Shown in pieces: positions 16,291-24,232 of a stretch of 64,000 nt of DNA. The DNA is taken from positions 283,575 through 347,574 of the forward strand of contig CAJUEJ010000001.1 of assembly GCA_910585435.1 (NCBI GenBank), written 5' to 3'. Both the position numbers and the translations under genes were made by a program. This DNA is from an uncultured Hungatella sp. (GTDB taxonomy: Bacteria; Bacillota; Clostridia; Lachnospirales; Lachnospiraceae). Numbering within the stretch: the first letter of the stretch is position 1; every line of letters begins with the position of its first letter. The notes beneath the pieces were generated by a model. The model saw nothing but the letters and a program-made list of their open reading frames with translations. It searched no databases and was not told the origin of the DNA.

Positions 16291-17543
16291 TGCTACTGCC
16301 AGATTACTTCACAAACAAAGAGGATAGATTGCTTGAACTCTACCGACAACTGGAAAACTTTATCCTCAAAGACATAACCCGCCGCCTACTCTCCGCCGGG
16401 GAAATGACCGCAACCGCCGACCGCCTTATCTGGAAACTAAAGCAGATGGGCGAGAGCCAAGCGGCGATTGAACAGAAATTGCGGAAATTAACAAGACTGA
16501 CACAGAAAGAACTCCGCTCCCTCCTGAAAGACGCTGTTCTGGCCTCATGGGAGGACGATAGAGCCACGTTAGGGCAGTTAGGCATAGAATTATCCAATCC
16601 GCTTAAAAATGCCGCTGTAATCCGTGTTATGGACGCAGAATATAAGAAAAGCCTTGGGGAACTGACAAACCTCACACGCACAACTATGAAGCAAAGTCAG
16701 ATTGACCTTATCAATATGCTTGATGAAGCTGATTTGCGTGTGGCGGCAGGAGCGCAAAGCTATTCAGCGGCGGTGTGTGATATTCTTGATAGATACGCAG
16801 GACGTGGAATCTATGTGGATTATCCGAGCGGTACACGACGGACGTTGGAGGCGGCGGTTAGATTGTGCGTTGTTACATCTATGAATCAGACGGCGGCGCA
16901 GGTCACAAATCAATATGTCGTTGAAGCGCAGACAAACTATGTTTTATTTAGCGCTCATTTGGGCGCCAGGGTAAAGCAGAAAGAACAGCCCGACCTTGCA
17001 GGACATGACTTGTGGCAAGGGCGTGTGTTCTGTATCAGAGGTAGCGAGCCTGGATATCCGAACCTGTTAGAATCTACGGGGTATGATATAGACCCAGTAA
17101 CGGGCGTTGGTACGGTTGTTAATCCGCTGGGCGCACACGGATATGGATGCCGCCATTCACATAAACCTTGGGACACGCGATTGCGTAATCCCTATGTGGA
17201 CGAAAACGGCAATCTGAAAATAGACAGTGAGGAAAACAAAAAGCGGTATGAGCTTCAGCAGAAACAGCGTGCTATGGAGCGGAGCCTTCGGGCATGGAAA
17301 CGCAAACTGATTGAAAAGCAGGAGCAAATCAACAACCCCCGTGACGATATGGACGTTGATAAGCTGCAACAAGAATATGACCGCATGTCATATCAACTAA
17401 CACAGAAAAACAAGGTGTATAATGATTTCTGCAAACAGAACGACTTGCAGCCGCAGTATGACCGCATAAAGGTAGCTGATTTTGGCAGGGAGCAGACAAA
17501 GCAAGCGAATCAGGGCGCAAGGAGGTATAAAAAGGAGAAATAA
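16290..17543 (+). CDS. Phage minor capsid protein 2 / MuF-type head protein
   Basis: A 417-aa minor head protein, probably bound at the portal and delivered or used in head assembly. An N-terminal helical region (residues 1-180) is followed by a domain with AAVRLCVVTSMNQTAAQV and SAHLGARVKQKEQPDLAGHD, a GHGYGCRHSHKPW-like Cys/His cluster, and a C-terminal coiled coil (about 310-400). These fit the Phage_min_cap2 family. Its GC is higher than that of the accessory genes around it. Confidence 0.82.
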   Translation: MLLPDYFTNKEDRLLELYRQLENFILKDITRRLLSAGEMTATADRLIWKLKQMGESQAAIEQKLRKLTRLTQKELRSLLKDAVLASWEDDRATLGQLGIELSNPLKNAAVIRVMDAEYKKSLGELTNLTRTTMKQSQIDLINMLDEADLRVAAGAQSYSAAVCDILDRYAGRGIYVDYPSGTRRTLEAAVRLCVVTSMNQTAAQVTNQYVVEAQTNYVLFSAHLGARVKQKEQPDLAGHDLWQGRVFCIRGSEPGYPNLLESTGYDIDPVTGVGTVVNPLGAHGYGCRHSHKPWDTRLRNPYVDENGNLKIDSEENKKRYELQQKQRAMERSLRAWKRKLIEKQEQINNPRDDMDVDKLQQEYDRMSYQLTQKNKVYNDFCKQNDLQPQYDRIKVADFGREQTKQANQGARRYKKEK

Positions 17544-17737
17544 TGAAAACATTAGTAGTTTTTGATGATAAGACAAAGGAAATTTTGTGTTGTATACCAG
17601 ACGAGGGAGAAGCAATCTGTAAGAAAGGTATCAATTTTTCTTTGTATGAGGGAACAGAACCAATATTTATAGAAAAGCAAAATGGTATTGTATTGGCAGA
17701 AAATAAGTTTATGTTGAACCTTAGTAAATCTGAATAA
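17543..17737 (+). CDS. 64-aa hypothetical protein
   Basis: A small beta-rich protein (KTLVVFDDKTKEILCCIPDE) whose ATG overlaps the previous stop. A TTGGTACAA promoter begins at its stop codon. No family recognised. Confidence 0.5.
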   Translation: MKTLVVFDDKTKEILCCIPDEGEAICKKGINFSLYEGTEPIFIEKQNGIVLAENKFMLNLSKSE

Positions 17738-17771
17738 TTGGTACAACCCCCTTTTAAATCTGTTGTAAAAT
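17738..17771 (+). promoter_or_regulatory. TTGGTACAA-type promoter 3
   Basis: TTGGTACAA (17738-17746), 19 bp, then TAAAAT (17766-17771). The predicted start near 17778 is followed at once by AGGAGG and the ATG at 17792, so the leader is only about 14 bases. Confidence 0.65.
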
Positions 17772-17791
17772 TGAGGCAGGAGGTAGGGAAG

Positions 17792-18055
17792 ATGAAAGTA
17801 GGAGATAAAGTTACATGGACAAGTCAGGCTATGGGGTGTGAAAAAACAAAAACAGGTGTAATTATTGCGGAGATTCCGGCAAGACATAAGGCAAAACAAC
17901 ACATCCCCAAAACGGCAAAGAAAAGCCACATTAAGTTTGATACGGATTGCAGTATCTATGACCGTATACTTGTGGCGGTTCCGGCCGGAAAGGATGGTAA
18001 AATCACACATTATTATTGTCCGAATAGAAATGTGTTGATTATGCAAGGGAATTAG
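17792..18055 (+). CDS. 87-aa beta-rich phage protein
   Basis: Begins MKVGDKVTWTSQAMG, as small SH3-like barrel proteins do, and has strands ending in YYCPNRNVLIM. ATG 17792 follows AGGAGGTAGGGAAG. It is the first gene behind the promoter at 17738. Function unknown. Confidence 0.55.
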   Translation: MKVGDKVTWTSQAMGCEKTKTGVIIAEIPARHKAKQHIPKTAKKSHIKFDTDCSIYDRILVAVPAGKDGKITHYYCPNRNVLIMQGN

Positions 18056-18057
18056 AG

Positions 18058-18426
18058 ATGGATAGATGGATTGAATACAACCCGAACCCACGTTCAAGGC
18101 GTGTTGGTGACTGCGCCATTCGTGCGTGCTGCAAGGCTACAAGCCGTACATGGAACGAAGTCTTTGACGACCTTGTGCAGATTGCATACAGGCAAAAGGA
18201 CGTTTTGTCAGCAAATAAGGTATGGGGAGAATATCTGGCAGATAACGGCTATGTGCGGTATGAGCCTGACTATCCTATGGACGTGTATAAATTCTGCTGC
18301 AACTTCCCACATGGCACATACGTTTTGGGTCTTGACGGGCATGTTGTGACGGTGGTGGACGGGCGGTTCTATGACACTTGGGATTCGTCCGGGAAGAGTG
18401 TTATTTATTTTTGGGAGAGGGGATAA
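18058..18426 (+). CDS. Putative papain/C39-like cysteine peptidase
   Basis: A 122-aa protein with an ordered Cys-His-Asp set: GDCAIRACCKAT (Cys19), GLDGHVVTVVDG (His95), then FYDTWDS (Asp106 or 109). The GDCAIRA helix start and the GHVVTVVDGRFYDTWDS strands are the layout of C39/papain-like peptidases. It lies between the minor capsid and scaffold genes, and no classical prohead protease is seen in the window. Peptidase activity is inferred from motif order alone. Confidence 0.55.
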   Translation: MDRWIEYNPNPRSRRVGDCAIRACCKATSRTWNEVFDDLVQIAYRQKDVLSANKVWGEYLADNGYVRYEPDYPMDVYKFCCNFPHGTYVLGLDGHVVTVVDGRFYDTWDSSGKSVIYFWERG

Positions 18427-18828
18427 ATGATATATAGCATTTTTGGTATTAAAAACGAAAATCCGGAAGATTTCTTAGACTATTTAAGGGAAGAAGCCAG
18501 GCGAGCGAAAGAAATGCAAAAGTTGACGCTCAAGTTGTCTGAATCAGAAAAAATACTTAGGGAAAAATATATTGACATATTGGAGAACGGAACCCTAGAA
18601 GCTAAGGTTAATCTTCTCGCGAGCCAATATTTGAGTAAGTTGAAATTTGAACAGGAAAAAGAAGAACGGGAATGGAAAGCGAAAGTAAAACAAATCCCAA
18701 TGAAAATAGTCCATAACCCGGAAGCAGGCCGAGAGGCGGATTGGACGTGCCCGGCGTGTAAATGGACGTGCAGTCCATACGCAAGGCATTGCCAGAATTG
18801 CGGCCAGGCGCTTTACAAGGAGGATTGA
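18427..18828 (+). CDS. Coiled-coil protein with C-terminal zinc ribbon
   Basis: A 133-aa protein. Residues 1-95 are a charged helix, and the end has CPACKWTC and CQNCGQAL, a classical zinc ribbon with the QNCGQAL ending frequent in phage accessory proteins. Adjacent to its neighbours with no gap. Function unknown. Confidence 0.6.
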   Translation: MIYSIFGIKNENPEDFLDYLREEARRAKEMQKLTLKLSESEKILREKYIDILENGTLEAKVNLLASQYLSKLKFEQEKEEREWKAKVKQIPMKIVHNPEAGREADWTCPACKWTCSPYARHCQNCGQALYKED

Positions 18829-18830
18829 AC

Positions 18831-19151
18831 ATGAGAGAGAATTTAAGGCCTTGCACAATCAAAATCGAAGAGGAGACCATAACAACCAGAACAATTCACG
18901 GAGAAAGGCGTACAAAGGTCGTAAAGGAAGCAGAAACCCACAAAGGATATTTCCATACATGGGGAAGCGAAGCATATGTGACTAACGGCTATCTTGTCGG
19001 AACGACCGCCGGACAGGTATCTACTTTTTATGGAGTGGTGGAGTATGAAGACGGCACAGTGCATAAGGTTGACCCAGAATGTATTACTTTTACCGACAGA
19101 AATAATGATATTATGGATTATGCGAAAGAATTGCATCCCGATTGGAAATAG
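18831..19151 (+). CDS. 106-aa beta-rich phage accessory protein
   Basis: Recognisable beta segments (IKIEEETITTRTIHGERRTK and FYGVVEYEDGTVHKVDP) suggest a compact barrel. ATG 18831 is preceded by AAGGAGGATTGAAC, which rules against the longer in-frame start at 18762. Of a type common in Clostridia phages, role unknown. Confidence 0.6.
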   Translation: MRENLRPCTIKIEEETITTRTIHGERRTKVVKEAETHKGYFHTWGSEAYVTNGYLVGTTAGQVSTFYGVVEYEDGTVHKVDPECITFTDRNNDIMDYAKELHPDWK

Positions 19152-19153
19152 GA

Positions 19154-19182
19154 TTGCAACCCCTCCATAAAATTGCTATAAT
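19154..19182 (+). promoter_or_regulatory. Promoter TTGCAA-N17-TATAAT
   Basis: TTGCAA (19154-19159) with a 17-bp spacer and a perfect TATAAT (19177-19182), just after the stop of the previous gene. The CAACCCCTCC after the -35 resembles the CAACTCCCC following several TTGGTACAA boxes, so this may be a relative adapted to the normal sigma factor. Confidence 0.6.
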
Positions 19183-19210
19183 GAGGGAAATACAGAGCGG
19201 AGGTTTGGGA

Positions 19211-19375
19211 ATGGAAAATGATTATTTTATCTTTTGTGATAGCAATGGAAGATTGAATTGTATAAGGCTTTGCGATTTAACTAAAGAGCAGTTATGCAAT
19301 CTTGCTTATAAGTTTACAGAATATGCGGATAAATGTATTTCTGAAATTGGAAGGGGAAAGAGATATGGAAAATAG
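19211..19375 (+). CDS. 54-aa hypothetical protein
   Basis: ATG 19211 follows GGAGGTTTGGGA. Contains CIRLCDLTKEQLCNLAYKF. Its end overlaps the next start by 11 bases. No family recognised. Confidence 0.5.
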   Translation: MENDYFIFCDSNGRLNCIRLCDLTKEQLCNLAYKFTEYADKCISEIGRGKRYGK

Positions 19376-19706
19376 GGATAATGTGAAGGAAAAAGAAAAC
19401 AGCAAGGAAACACTGGATATTGCGAATGAGCTGCTTCAGGAGATGAAGCTTGCGGCGCAGAGGGCACATAAGGCGCTAATCACCGTGGCTTTGTTGTGGT
19501 TTGTGTCTGTGATTGCTATTGTGGCCGGGTTCCTGATTTATCTGTATCAGTACGATTTCACCGCAACCGTGGAGCAGACCGGGGTGTATACGCTGATGGA
19601 TAGCCAGGGCAATGTGCTTTCCACGGATTTATCTGCGGAGGACATAATTAATATTGAGGAGATTCTGGAAAATGGCAAAAATCAAGGTTCAGAAGTCCAG
19701 GAGTAA
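19365..19706 (+). CDS. Single-pass membrane protein, 113 aa
   Basis: A charged N-terminal helix (KEKENSKETLDIANELLQEM) is followed by one strong transmembrane segment (ALITVALLWFVSVIAIVAGF) at about residues 38-60 and a polar, probably external, C-terminus with beta character. This layout recurs in Lachnospiraceae phages just upstream of small sigma-like genes. Function unknown. Confidence 0.6.
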   Translation: MENRDNVKEKENSKETLDIANELLQEMKLAAQRAHKALITVALLWFVSVIAIVAGFLIYLYQYDFTATVEQTGVYTLMDSQGNVLSTDLSAEDIINIEEILENGKNQGSEVQE

Positions 19707-19749
19707 GAAGAACGGCAAAAAGCGGGGAACGGCGAAAAGGAAGAAATAA
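19672..19749 (+). CDS. 25-aa strongly basic peptide
   Basis: A short ORF overlapping the end of the membrane protein gene in another frame, with a GAGGAGATTC ribosome site. The peptide has about 14 Lys or Arg residues of 25, Gly/Ser spaced, and no acidic residue. It should bind nucleic acid or ribosomes if made. The tight spacing to the following regulator gene supports translation. Confidence 0.45.
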   Translation: MAKIKVQKSRSKKNGKKRGTAKRKK

Positions 19750-19752
19750 GGA

Positions 19753-19962
19753 ATGGCACGAAATATTATTCCGGATTTTAGCAGAGAGAAAAGAGAATAT
19801 TTCAGAAGAGAGTGCAATTTTACTCCCAGGGAAGAACAGCTTTATGATTTGCGAAATCAGGAATACTCCTTGGAGGAATGTGCCGAACTTATGCATTGCA
19901 GTGAATCGACTATAAACCGGATCAGCAAAAGGATGCTGCGGAAGATAATGGAACAAATTTGA
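19753..19962 (+). CDS. Small sigma-70 region-4-like HTH regulator
   Basis: A 69-aa protein. The C-terminal half (TPREEQLYDLRNQEYSLEEC then CSESTINRISKRMLRKI) reads as a helix-turn-helix of the sigma region 4 type. Such short proteins occur in phages at the boundary to late genes. A terminator follows at 19994. It might recognise the repeated non-canonical promoters of this phage, but that is only a hypothesis. Confidence 0.6.
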   Translation: MARNIIPDFSREKREYFRRECNFTPREEQLYDLRNQEYSLEECAELMHCSESTINRISKRMLRKIMEQI

Positions 19963-19993
19963 TAGTTTTTTGAATGATATATGAAAATATTTA

Positions 19994-20025
19994 GAGGCTT
20001 ATCTGACATGGTAAGTCTCTTTTTT
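19994..20025 (+). terminator. Rho-independent terminator
   Basis: Stem GAGGCTTA / TAAGTCTC with an 10-base loop, followed by six T (20020-20025). It ends the operon containing the HTH gene. Confidence 0.8.
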
Positions 20026-20152
20026 GTACGTTAAAATATAACCATGAACACAGGAATACTTTTCAATTTATGGGGGTTCTGCCCCAATTATAAAAGCGCA
20101 AGTGACGGTATTATGCTTGACATGCTACTAAAATCCATGGAGGAATCGGGAA

Positions 20153-20695
20153 ATGCCATTAACAATGAATCCAGCGTTAAATCAGCAGATGGCGCAGTTA
20201 GAAAGGGAATACGAGCAGCGCAAGGCAAACATTATGCAGAGTTTTTATAATCAGACACAAAGCGGTAGCTGGGGACAGCAGAGCGCACCAACCCCCACGC
20301 AGAATGTAGACTGGATCAGAGTATCTGGAATTGACGGCGCAAAAAACCAGATTGTACAGCCGGGCCAAACCGTTTGGATGATGGATAATAACGAGCCATA
20401 TTTTTATGTTAAATCGGCTGATAATGTCGGCAGCTGTACTTTCCGCATATTTCAATTTGCAGAAGTACAGGAGGCTGCGCCAGAACAGCCGGAGCATCCG
20501 CAAATAGACCTCTCTCAATACGTCCAGAGGGGCGAATTTGAGCAGTTAAAGGCACTGATTGAACAATTTACCAATGCACAGGAAAAACAGCCTGTAAAGG
20601 CGAATAAGGAGGTTGTGAGCAATGGCGAATCCGTTAATGGGAATGATGGGAAACAAACAGGCACAGGGAGGACTTCCGGCACAAGGGGGAAATAA
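20153..20695 (+). CDS. Probable virion-associated protein, 180 aa
   Basis: A Gln/Asn-rich helical N-terminus (MAQLEREYEQRKANIMQSFY) is followed by a beta domain (WIRVSGIDGAKNQIVQPGQT and PYFYVKSADN) and a low-complexity C-terminus. It heads a cluster with two other likely structural proteins. GGAGGAATCGGGAA precedes ATG 20153. The region 20026-20152 before it holds no other convincing gene. I do not know the exact role. Confidence 0.55.
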   Translation: MPLTMNPALNQQMAQLEREYEQRKANIMQSFYNQTQSGSWGQQSAPTPTQNVDWIRVSGIDGAKNQIVQPGQTVWMMDNNEPYFYVKSADNVGSCTFRIFQFAEVQEAAPEQPEHPQIDLSQYVQRGEFEQLKALIEQFTNAQEKQPVKANKEVVSNGESVNGNDGKQTGTGRTSGTRGK

Positions 20696-20867
20696 ATTCT
20701 CCCAAATGATGAATGAGTTTAAACGGTTCCGGCAGGAAATGCAGGGTGTCAATCCGCAGGATAAAATGAATGAGCTTTTGCGATCCGGCAAAGTCAATCA
20801 ACAGCAGATTGAACAGGCGAACCAAATGGCGCAGATGGCGCAGGGATTGTTTAAAGGCATGTTTTAA
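20622..20867 (+). CDS. 81-aa Gln/Met-rich small protein
   Basis: Starts within the 3' end of the previous gene in another frame, with AAGGAGG upstream of ATG 20622. The sequence is Met/Gln/Gly-rich with a helical middle (NEFKRFRQEMQGVNPQDK). The terminator after it supports expression. Role unknown. Confidence 0.55.
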   Translation: MANPLMGMMGNKQAQGGLPAQGGNKFSQMMNEFKRFRQEMQGVNPQDKMNELLRSGKVNQQQIEQANQMAQMAQGLFKGMF

Positions 20868-20877
20868 ATCGCTACAT

Positions 20878-20895
20878 AACCGCTTTGGCGGTTTT
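20878..20895 (+). terminator. Short hairpin terminator
   Basis: AACCGC / GCGGTT with a 4-base loop followed by TTTT, between the small protein and the Gly-rich protein gene. Probably weak. Confidence 0.6.
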
Positions 20896-20927
20896 GTAAA
20901 TAAATCACATATGGAGGTATATGTTAC

Positions 20928-21743
20928 ATGAATTCGGACGGATTATCAGCTTCTGATGTTGCCCTGTTAAGCGGCAACAACGGAAACAATAACAACGGCT
21001 GGGGTGGAGACTGGATGGGAATGCTTGCGCTTTTCTTCCTGTTCTCCATGTTCGGCTGGGGCGGCTTTGGCGGCTGGGGCGGTGGCTTCGGCGGTAATGG
21101 TGCTGGCGGCGCAATGATGGGATTTGCGACACAGGCAGACCTACAGAGAGGGTTTGACACGCAGACCATTGTTGGAAAGCTGGACGGTATTACTCATGGA
21201 ATTTGTGACAGCACTACGGCTGTTCTTGGTGCCGTTAATGGTGTCGGAACTACCGTAATGCAGGGATTCCAGCAGGCAGAGATTTCCAGGTGTCACGACC
21301 AGGCGGCAATCATGCAGCAGCTTATGACGATGATGTTCAATGCACAGCAGTGCTGCTGTGATGTTCGTGGGGATATTAAAGACCTGATGTATGCAAGTGC
21401 AAAGAACACTTGTGACGCTATTCAGGCATCACACAACGACACTGACAGGGTTATTGCAAGGCTTGACCAGATGGAAGCGAACAGACAGGCAGAGCGGATC
21501 CACGCTCTCGAACTGGAAAACCAGAAACTTTCATTCCAGGCAAGCCAGACAGCGCAGAACGCTTTTATTACAGCCAATCAGCAGGCGCAGACGGCGGAGC
21601 TTATCCGCAGGCTTGGCGCAGACTGCCCGATTCCGGCATATGTCGTACAGCCCCCGGCGCAGGTGACTTTCCCGACAAACTGCTGCGGACAGTTCAACGG
21701 CGGCGGTTGGGGCGGTAACTGCAATCAGTGCGGCAACTGCTAA
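20928..21743 (+). CDS. Gly-rich, Cys-rich putative virion protein
   Basis: A 271-aa protein. Residues 15-65 contain a Gly/Trp/Phe-rich hydrophobic segment (MLALFFLFSMFGWGGFGG) that could insert into a membrane. The middle is helical with QQCCCDVRGDIKDLMYASAK and a long coil. The end is a Cys/Gly cluster (GGNCNQCGNC). Proteins of this type recur in Lachnospiraceae phages among structural genes. Membrane interaction during infection is a possible role, but unproven. Confidence 0.6.
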   Translation: MNSDGLSASDVALLSGNNGNNNNGWGGDWMGMLALFFLFSMFGWGGFGGWGGGFGGNGAGGAMMGFATQADLQRGFDTQTIVGKLDGITHGICDSTTAVLGAVNGVGTTVMQGFQQAEISRCHDQAAIMQQLMTMMFNAQQCCCDVRGDIKDLMYASAKNTCDAIQASHNDTDRVIARLDQMEANRQAERIHALELENQKLSFQASQTAQNAFITANQQAQTAELIRRLGADCPIPAYVVQPPAQVTFPTNCCGQFNGGGWGGNCNQCGNC

Positions 21744-21815
21744 AAAACTGAAAAAAGAGTATCTTTTCTGTGAAACATCGGAAATGTTCGGCATGAGCCG
21801 TTATTACAACGCGGG

Positions 21816-21842
21816 AGGGCAGAACATTGATTCTGTCCTTTT
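21816..21842 (+). terminator. Rho-independent terminator
   Basis: AGGGCAGAA / TTCTGTCCT, 9 bp with a 6-base loop and TTTT, 70 bases after the Gly-rich gene. Confidence 0.65.
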
Positions 21843-21909
21843 GCGATTAACTGAACATTGACAACTGAATATAGCTGATAGTTTGTGGGTTTCTATCACT
21901 CCCTTAGAA

Positions 21910-21942
21910 TGGTACAACAGCAAACCGAAACCATGAGATAAT
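21910..21942 (+). promoter_or_regulatory. TGGTACAA-type promoter 4 (variant box)
   Basis: TGGTACAA (21910-21917; the first T of the box is A), 19 bp, GATAAT (21937-21942). The leader of the gene at 22032 can form TTGTGGC / GCCACAA close to the predicted start near 21949. Confidence 0.65.
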
Positions 21943-22031
21943 ATACTTGTGGCTAGGGAGCGCACCCGAAAAGCAGAAAGCCTACTGCCTGCCACAAATT
22001 CCAATAGGCGCACAGAAAGGCTAGGTGCAAC

Positions 22032-22745
22032 ATGAAAGAGAAATTAAAGGTATGTTGGATAAGTGCCGGAGTATCGTCATTTATTGCTGGATATTTGGCA
22101 GAGAATGTTGAGGAATTTATTTATATAGACATTGAGAACCAACACCCGGACAGCATGAGGTTTATTAAGGATTGTGAAAAGGCATTAGAAAAACCAATAC
22201 AGATATTAAAATCGAATTATGGAAATACCCAAAACGTCATAAAACAATTTAGATTTATCAATGGTATTCATGGGGCAAAGTGTACGGAGATACTCAAAAA
22301 AAGGGTTCGTAAAGAATGGGAATATGAGCATAGTGATTATGATATTACATATGTTTGGGGATTTGATTTCAACGAGCGGAACAGGGCAGACAGATTGTTA
22401 GAGAGTATGCCGCAATTTGAGCATGAATTTCCTCTGATAGACAAAATGTTATCAAAATCAGACGCACACGGAATACTTGATAATCTTGGAATAAAAAGAC
22501 CGCTCATGTATGATTTGGGATATAGCAACAATAACTGTATCGGTTGCGTAAAAGGCGGTATGGGATATTGGAACAAAATCAGAGCTGATTTTCCAGAAGT
22601 ATTTGACCGAATGGCAAAATTGGAGCGAGAAGTCTGCCACTCCTGCATTAACGGGGTATATCTTGATGAATTAGACCCGAGCAGAGGGAGAATGGAAGAT
22701 GAAATAATGCCTGATTGTTCTATCATGTGCCACTTAGCAATTTAA
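22032..22745 (+). CDS. PAPS-reductase-family (PP-loop) phage protein
   Basis: A 237-aa protein of the adenine-nucleotide alpha-hydrolase-like PAPS reductase superfamily. The PP-loop is altered (SAGVSSFIAGYLA where a G is usual at the third position). Further conserved parts are YIDIENQHPDSMRFI, and the Cys motifs NNNCIGCVKGGMGYWNKIR and EVCHSC. Phage members may act in nucleotide or DNA modification, but the substrate is unknown. It has its own promoter and terminator, so it is a self-contained module. Confidence 0.7.
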   Translation: MKEKLKVCWISAGVSSFIAGYLAENVEEFIYIDIENQHPDSMRFIKDCEKALEKPIQILKSNYGNTQNVIKQFRFINGIHGAKCTEILKKRVRKEWEYEHSDYDITYVWGFDFNERNRADRLLESMPQFEHEFPLIDKMLSKSDAHGILDNLGIKRPLMYDLGYSNNNCIGCVKGGMGYWNKIRADFPEVFDRMAKLEREVCHSCINGVYLDELDPSRGRMEDEIMPDCSIMCHLAI

Positions 22746-22756
22746 TAGAAATCCAG

Positions 22757-22789
22757 AAACTATCAGCTATAAACAGTTGATAGTTTTTT
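22757..22789 (+). terminator. Rho-independent terminator
   Basis: AAACTATCA / TGATAGTTT with a 12-base loop and a T-run, just after the PP-loop gene. It sits immediately before the ribosome site of the next gene. Confidence 0.75.
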
Positions 22790-22806
22790 ATTTGGAGGAA
22801 AATAAC

Positions 22807-23229
22807 ATGGCAGAATTTACAGGTATTGCCTTGCAGACCGTAGACGCAGGGCAGAATGTTGTATTAACCGAAACCCCCGTGTGCGGTTCAAACTGTATTC
22901 AGCACAGGGAGGGAAGCGGAATTGTAAAATTAAGAGGACTTACCAATAACTGCAAGGCGAGATTCCTTGTCAGCTTTTCGGGAAATATCCAGATTCCGAC
23001 AGGCGGCACGGTAGAAGCTATTTCCGTGGCGATTGCGGTTGACGGAGAGCCTTTGCAGTCTACCCGAATGATTGTAACCCCGGCGGCAGTGGAAAACTTC
23101 TTCAATGTGTCCGCACAGGCATACATAGACGTGCCGAGAGGGTGCTGTGCAACCGTAGCAGTCGAAAACACGTCCACACAGGCGATTCAGGTGCAGAACG
23201 CTAACCTGATTGCAGTAAGGGAGGGTTAA
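22807..23229 (+). CDS. Putative beta-sandwich virion decoration protein
   Basis: A 140-aa protein that is nearly all beta (ALQTVDAGQNVVLTETPV, VEAISVAIAVDGEPL, CCATVAVENTSTQAIQVQN). Such repeated strand patterns resemble C1q/TNF-like or decoration proteins on capsids. ATG 22807 is preceded by GGAGGAAAAT. Its position between two other structural-looking genes supports a virion role, which is inferred. Confidence 0.55.
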   Translation: MAEFTGIALQTVDAGQNVVLTETPVCGSNCIQHREGSGIVKLRGLTNNCKARFLVSFSGNIQIPTGGTVEAISVAIAVDGEPLQSTRMIVTPAAVENFFNVSAQAYIDVPRGCCATVAVENTSTQAIQVQNANLIAVREG

Positions 23230-23232
23230 GTT

Positions 23233-23778
23233 ATGCATAAATTAAGAGAAAACGCAGAAAAAGAGTTAAAAGCGATTGAGGAAAAAGGCTTGACTTCTTC
23301 CAATCTGGACAACGCCTATAAGTTGGTGGAAATCATGAAGGGCGTGGATAAAATCAACATGATGCAGGACGGCGGCGAGTATTCCAGGGACGGTTACAGC
23401 CGGGACATGGAGGATTACAGCCGGGAGCGTGGCGGCTATTCCCGTAACGGCGATTACAGCCGGGAGGGGAACTACTCCAACGATTACGATAATGGCAATT
23501 CTTACCGCCGGGGCCGGAGTGCTACCACTGGCAGATATGTCCACCGCCCGAACTATTCCCGTCTGTCCGGGGACGATACCGACATGGACGAGTATAGGAA
23601 TCGTAAAAGGGAGTATTCCAACAGTCGGGACGAAGGGAGCAAAGGGCGTATGCTTGACGCATTAGAGGACTTCATGTGCGGCGTATCGTCTATGGTAAAG
23701 CAGATTTGTCGCGACGCTGACTGCCGAGAAGAAAGGGAAATCGTGAAAAAGTACGCGAGAGAAATTGCAGAAATGTAA
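23233..23778 (+). CDS. Tyr/Ser/Arg/Gly low-complexity protein
   Basis: A 181-aa protein. A helical start (NAEKELKAIEEKGLTSSNLD) is followed by about 70 residues of repeated YSR/YSN-type units (residues 50-110), then a helical end with CGVSSMVKQICRDADCREER. Families with this layout occur in Lachnospiraceae phages after the decoration-like gene. The central repeat suggests a flexible or condensate-prone region. Role unknown. Confidence 0.6.
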   Translation: MHKLRENAEKELKAIEEKGLTSSNLDNAYKLVEIMKGVDKINMMQDGGEYSRDGYSRDMEDYSRERGGYSRNGDYSREGNYSNDYDNGNSYRRGRSATTGRYVHRPNYSRLSGDDTDMDEYRNRKREYSNSRDEGSKGRMLDALEDFMCGVSSMVKQICRDADCREEREIVKKYAREIAEM

Positions 23779-23797
23779 GAAAAAAGGGCGGTAGGTG

Positions 23798-23998
23798 TTA
23801 TCCTGCCGCCTGTTCTACTAATTCTATGATTTTGCTATAACAAGTGTCAAGATTTGCTCTTGTAAAGATACATTCTCCGTTACAATATAAGCGATAGTGA
23901 AAACCGTGCATAGTGGGGGAAACCTCAAATTTCTTTCCGTTTACCTCAAACGGTTTATTTATGATAAACCCCTTTTTCTCGAATGATTTAATTGTCAT
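23798..23998 (-). CDS. 66-aa hypothetical protein (minus strand)
   Basis: The first convincing minus-strand gene. It encodes a small beta protein (FEVNGKKFEVSPTMHGFHYR). The ATG at 23998 has GAGAAGGAT before it, better than the in-frame ATG at 24022. It is probably the last gene of a three-gene leftward operon. Role unknown. Confidence 0.5.
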   Translation of the reverse strand: MTIKSFEKKGFIINKPFEVNGKKFEVSPTMHGFHYRLYCNGECIFTRANLDTCYSKIIELVEQAAG

Positions 23999-24045
23999 AT
24001 CCTTCTCACTTTCTCCCTGCATTACCCGGCAAGGACGGGATAAAA

Positions 24046-24186
24046 TTATATCAGAACATAAATCCTGTTATCAATTTTGTTATAAGCAATCCGTCTTGCA
24101 TCCTCTTCATCCACTGCCTTGATGTTTAAAGAAAAAACTCTCTTAAGATTGCTTTTGTATGCGTACCATATAGTATAATATTTCAT
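24046..24186 (-). CDS. 46-aa hypothetical protein (minus strand)
   Basis: Begins MKYYTIWYAYKSNLKRVFSL with GAGAAAGAAGGG upstream, and ends NRIYVLI. Small alpha/beta protein in the leftward operon. No family recognised. Confidence 0.5.
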   Translation of the reverse strand: MKYYTIWYAYKSNLKRVFSLNIKAVDEEDARRIAYNKIDNRIYVLI

Positions 24187-24232
24187 CTTCCCTTCTTTCT
24201 CCCGGCGCAACCCCACCGGGTGGGTGGTGTGG

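Noticed and set aside
20044..20250. 68-codon ORF overlapping the start of the gene at 20153
   Set aside because: It has no ribosome site, overlaps a better gene and ends inside it. The gene at 20153 has a clear leader and domain structure.
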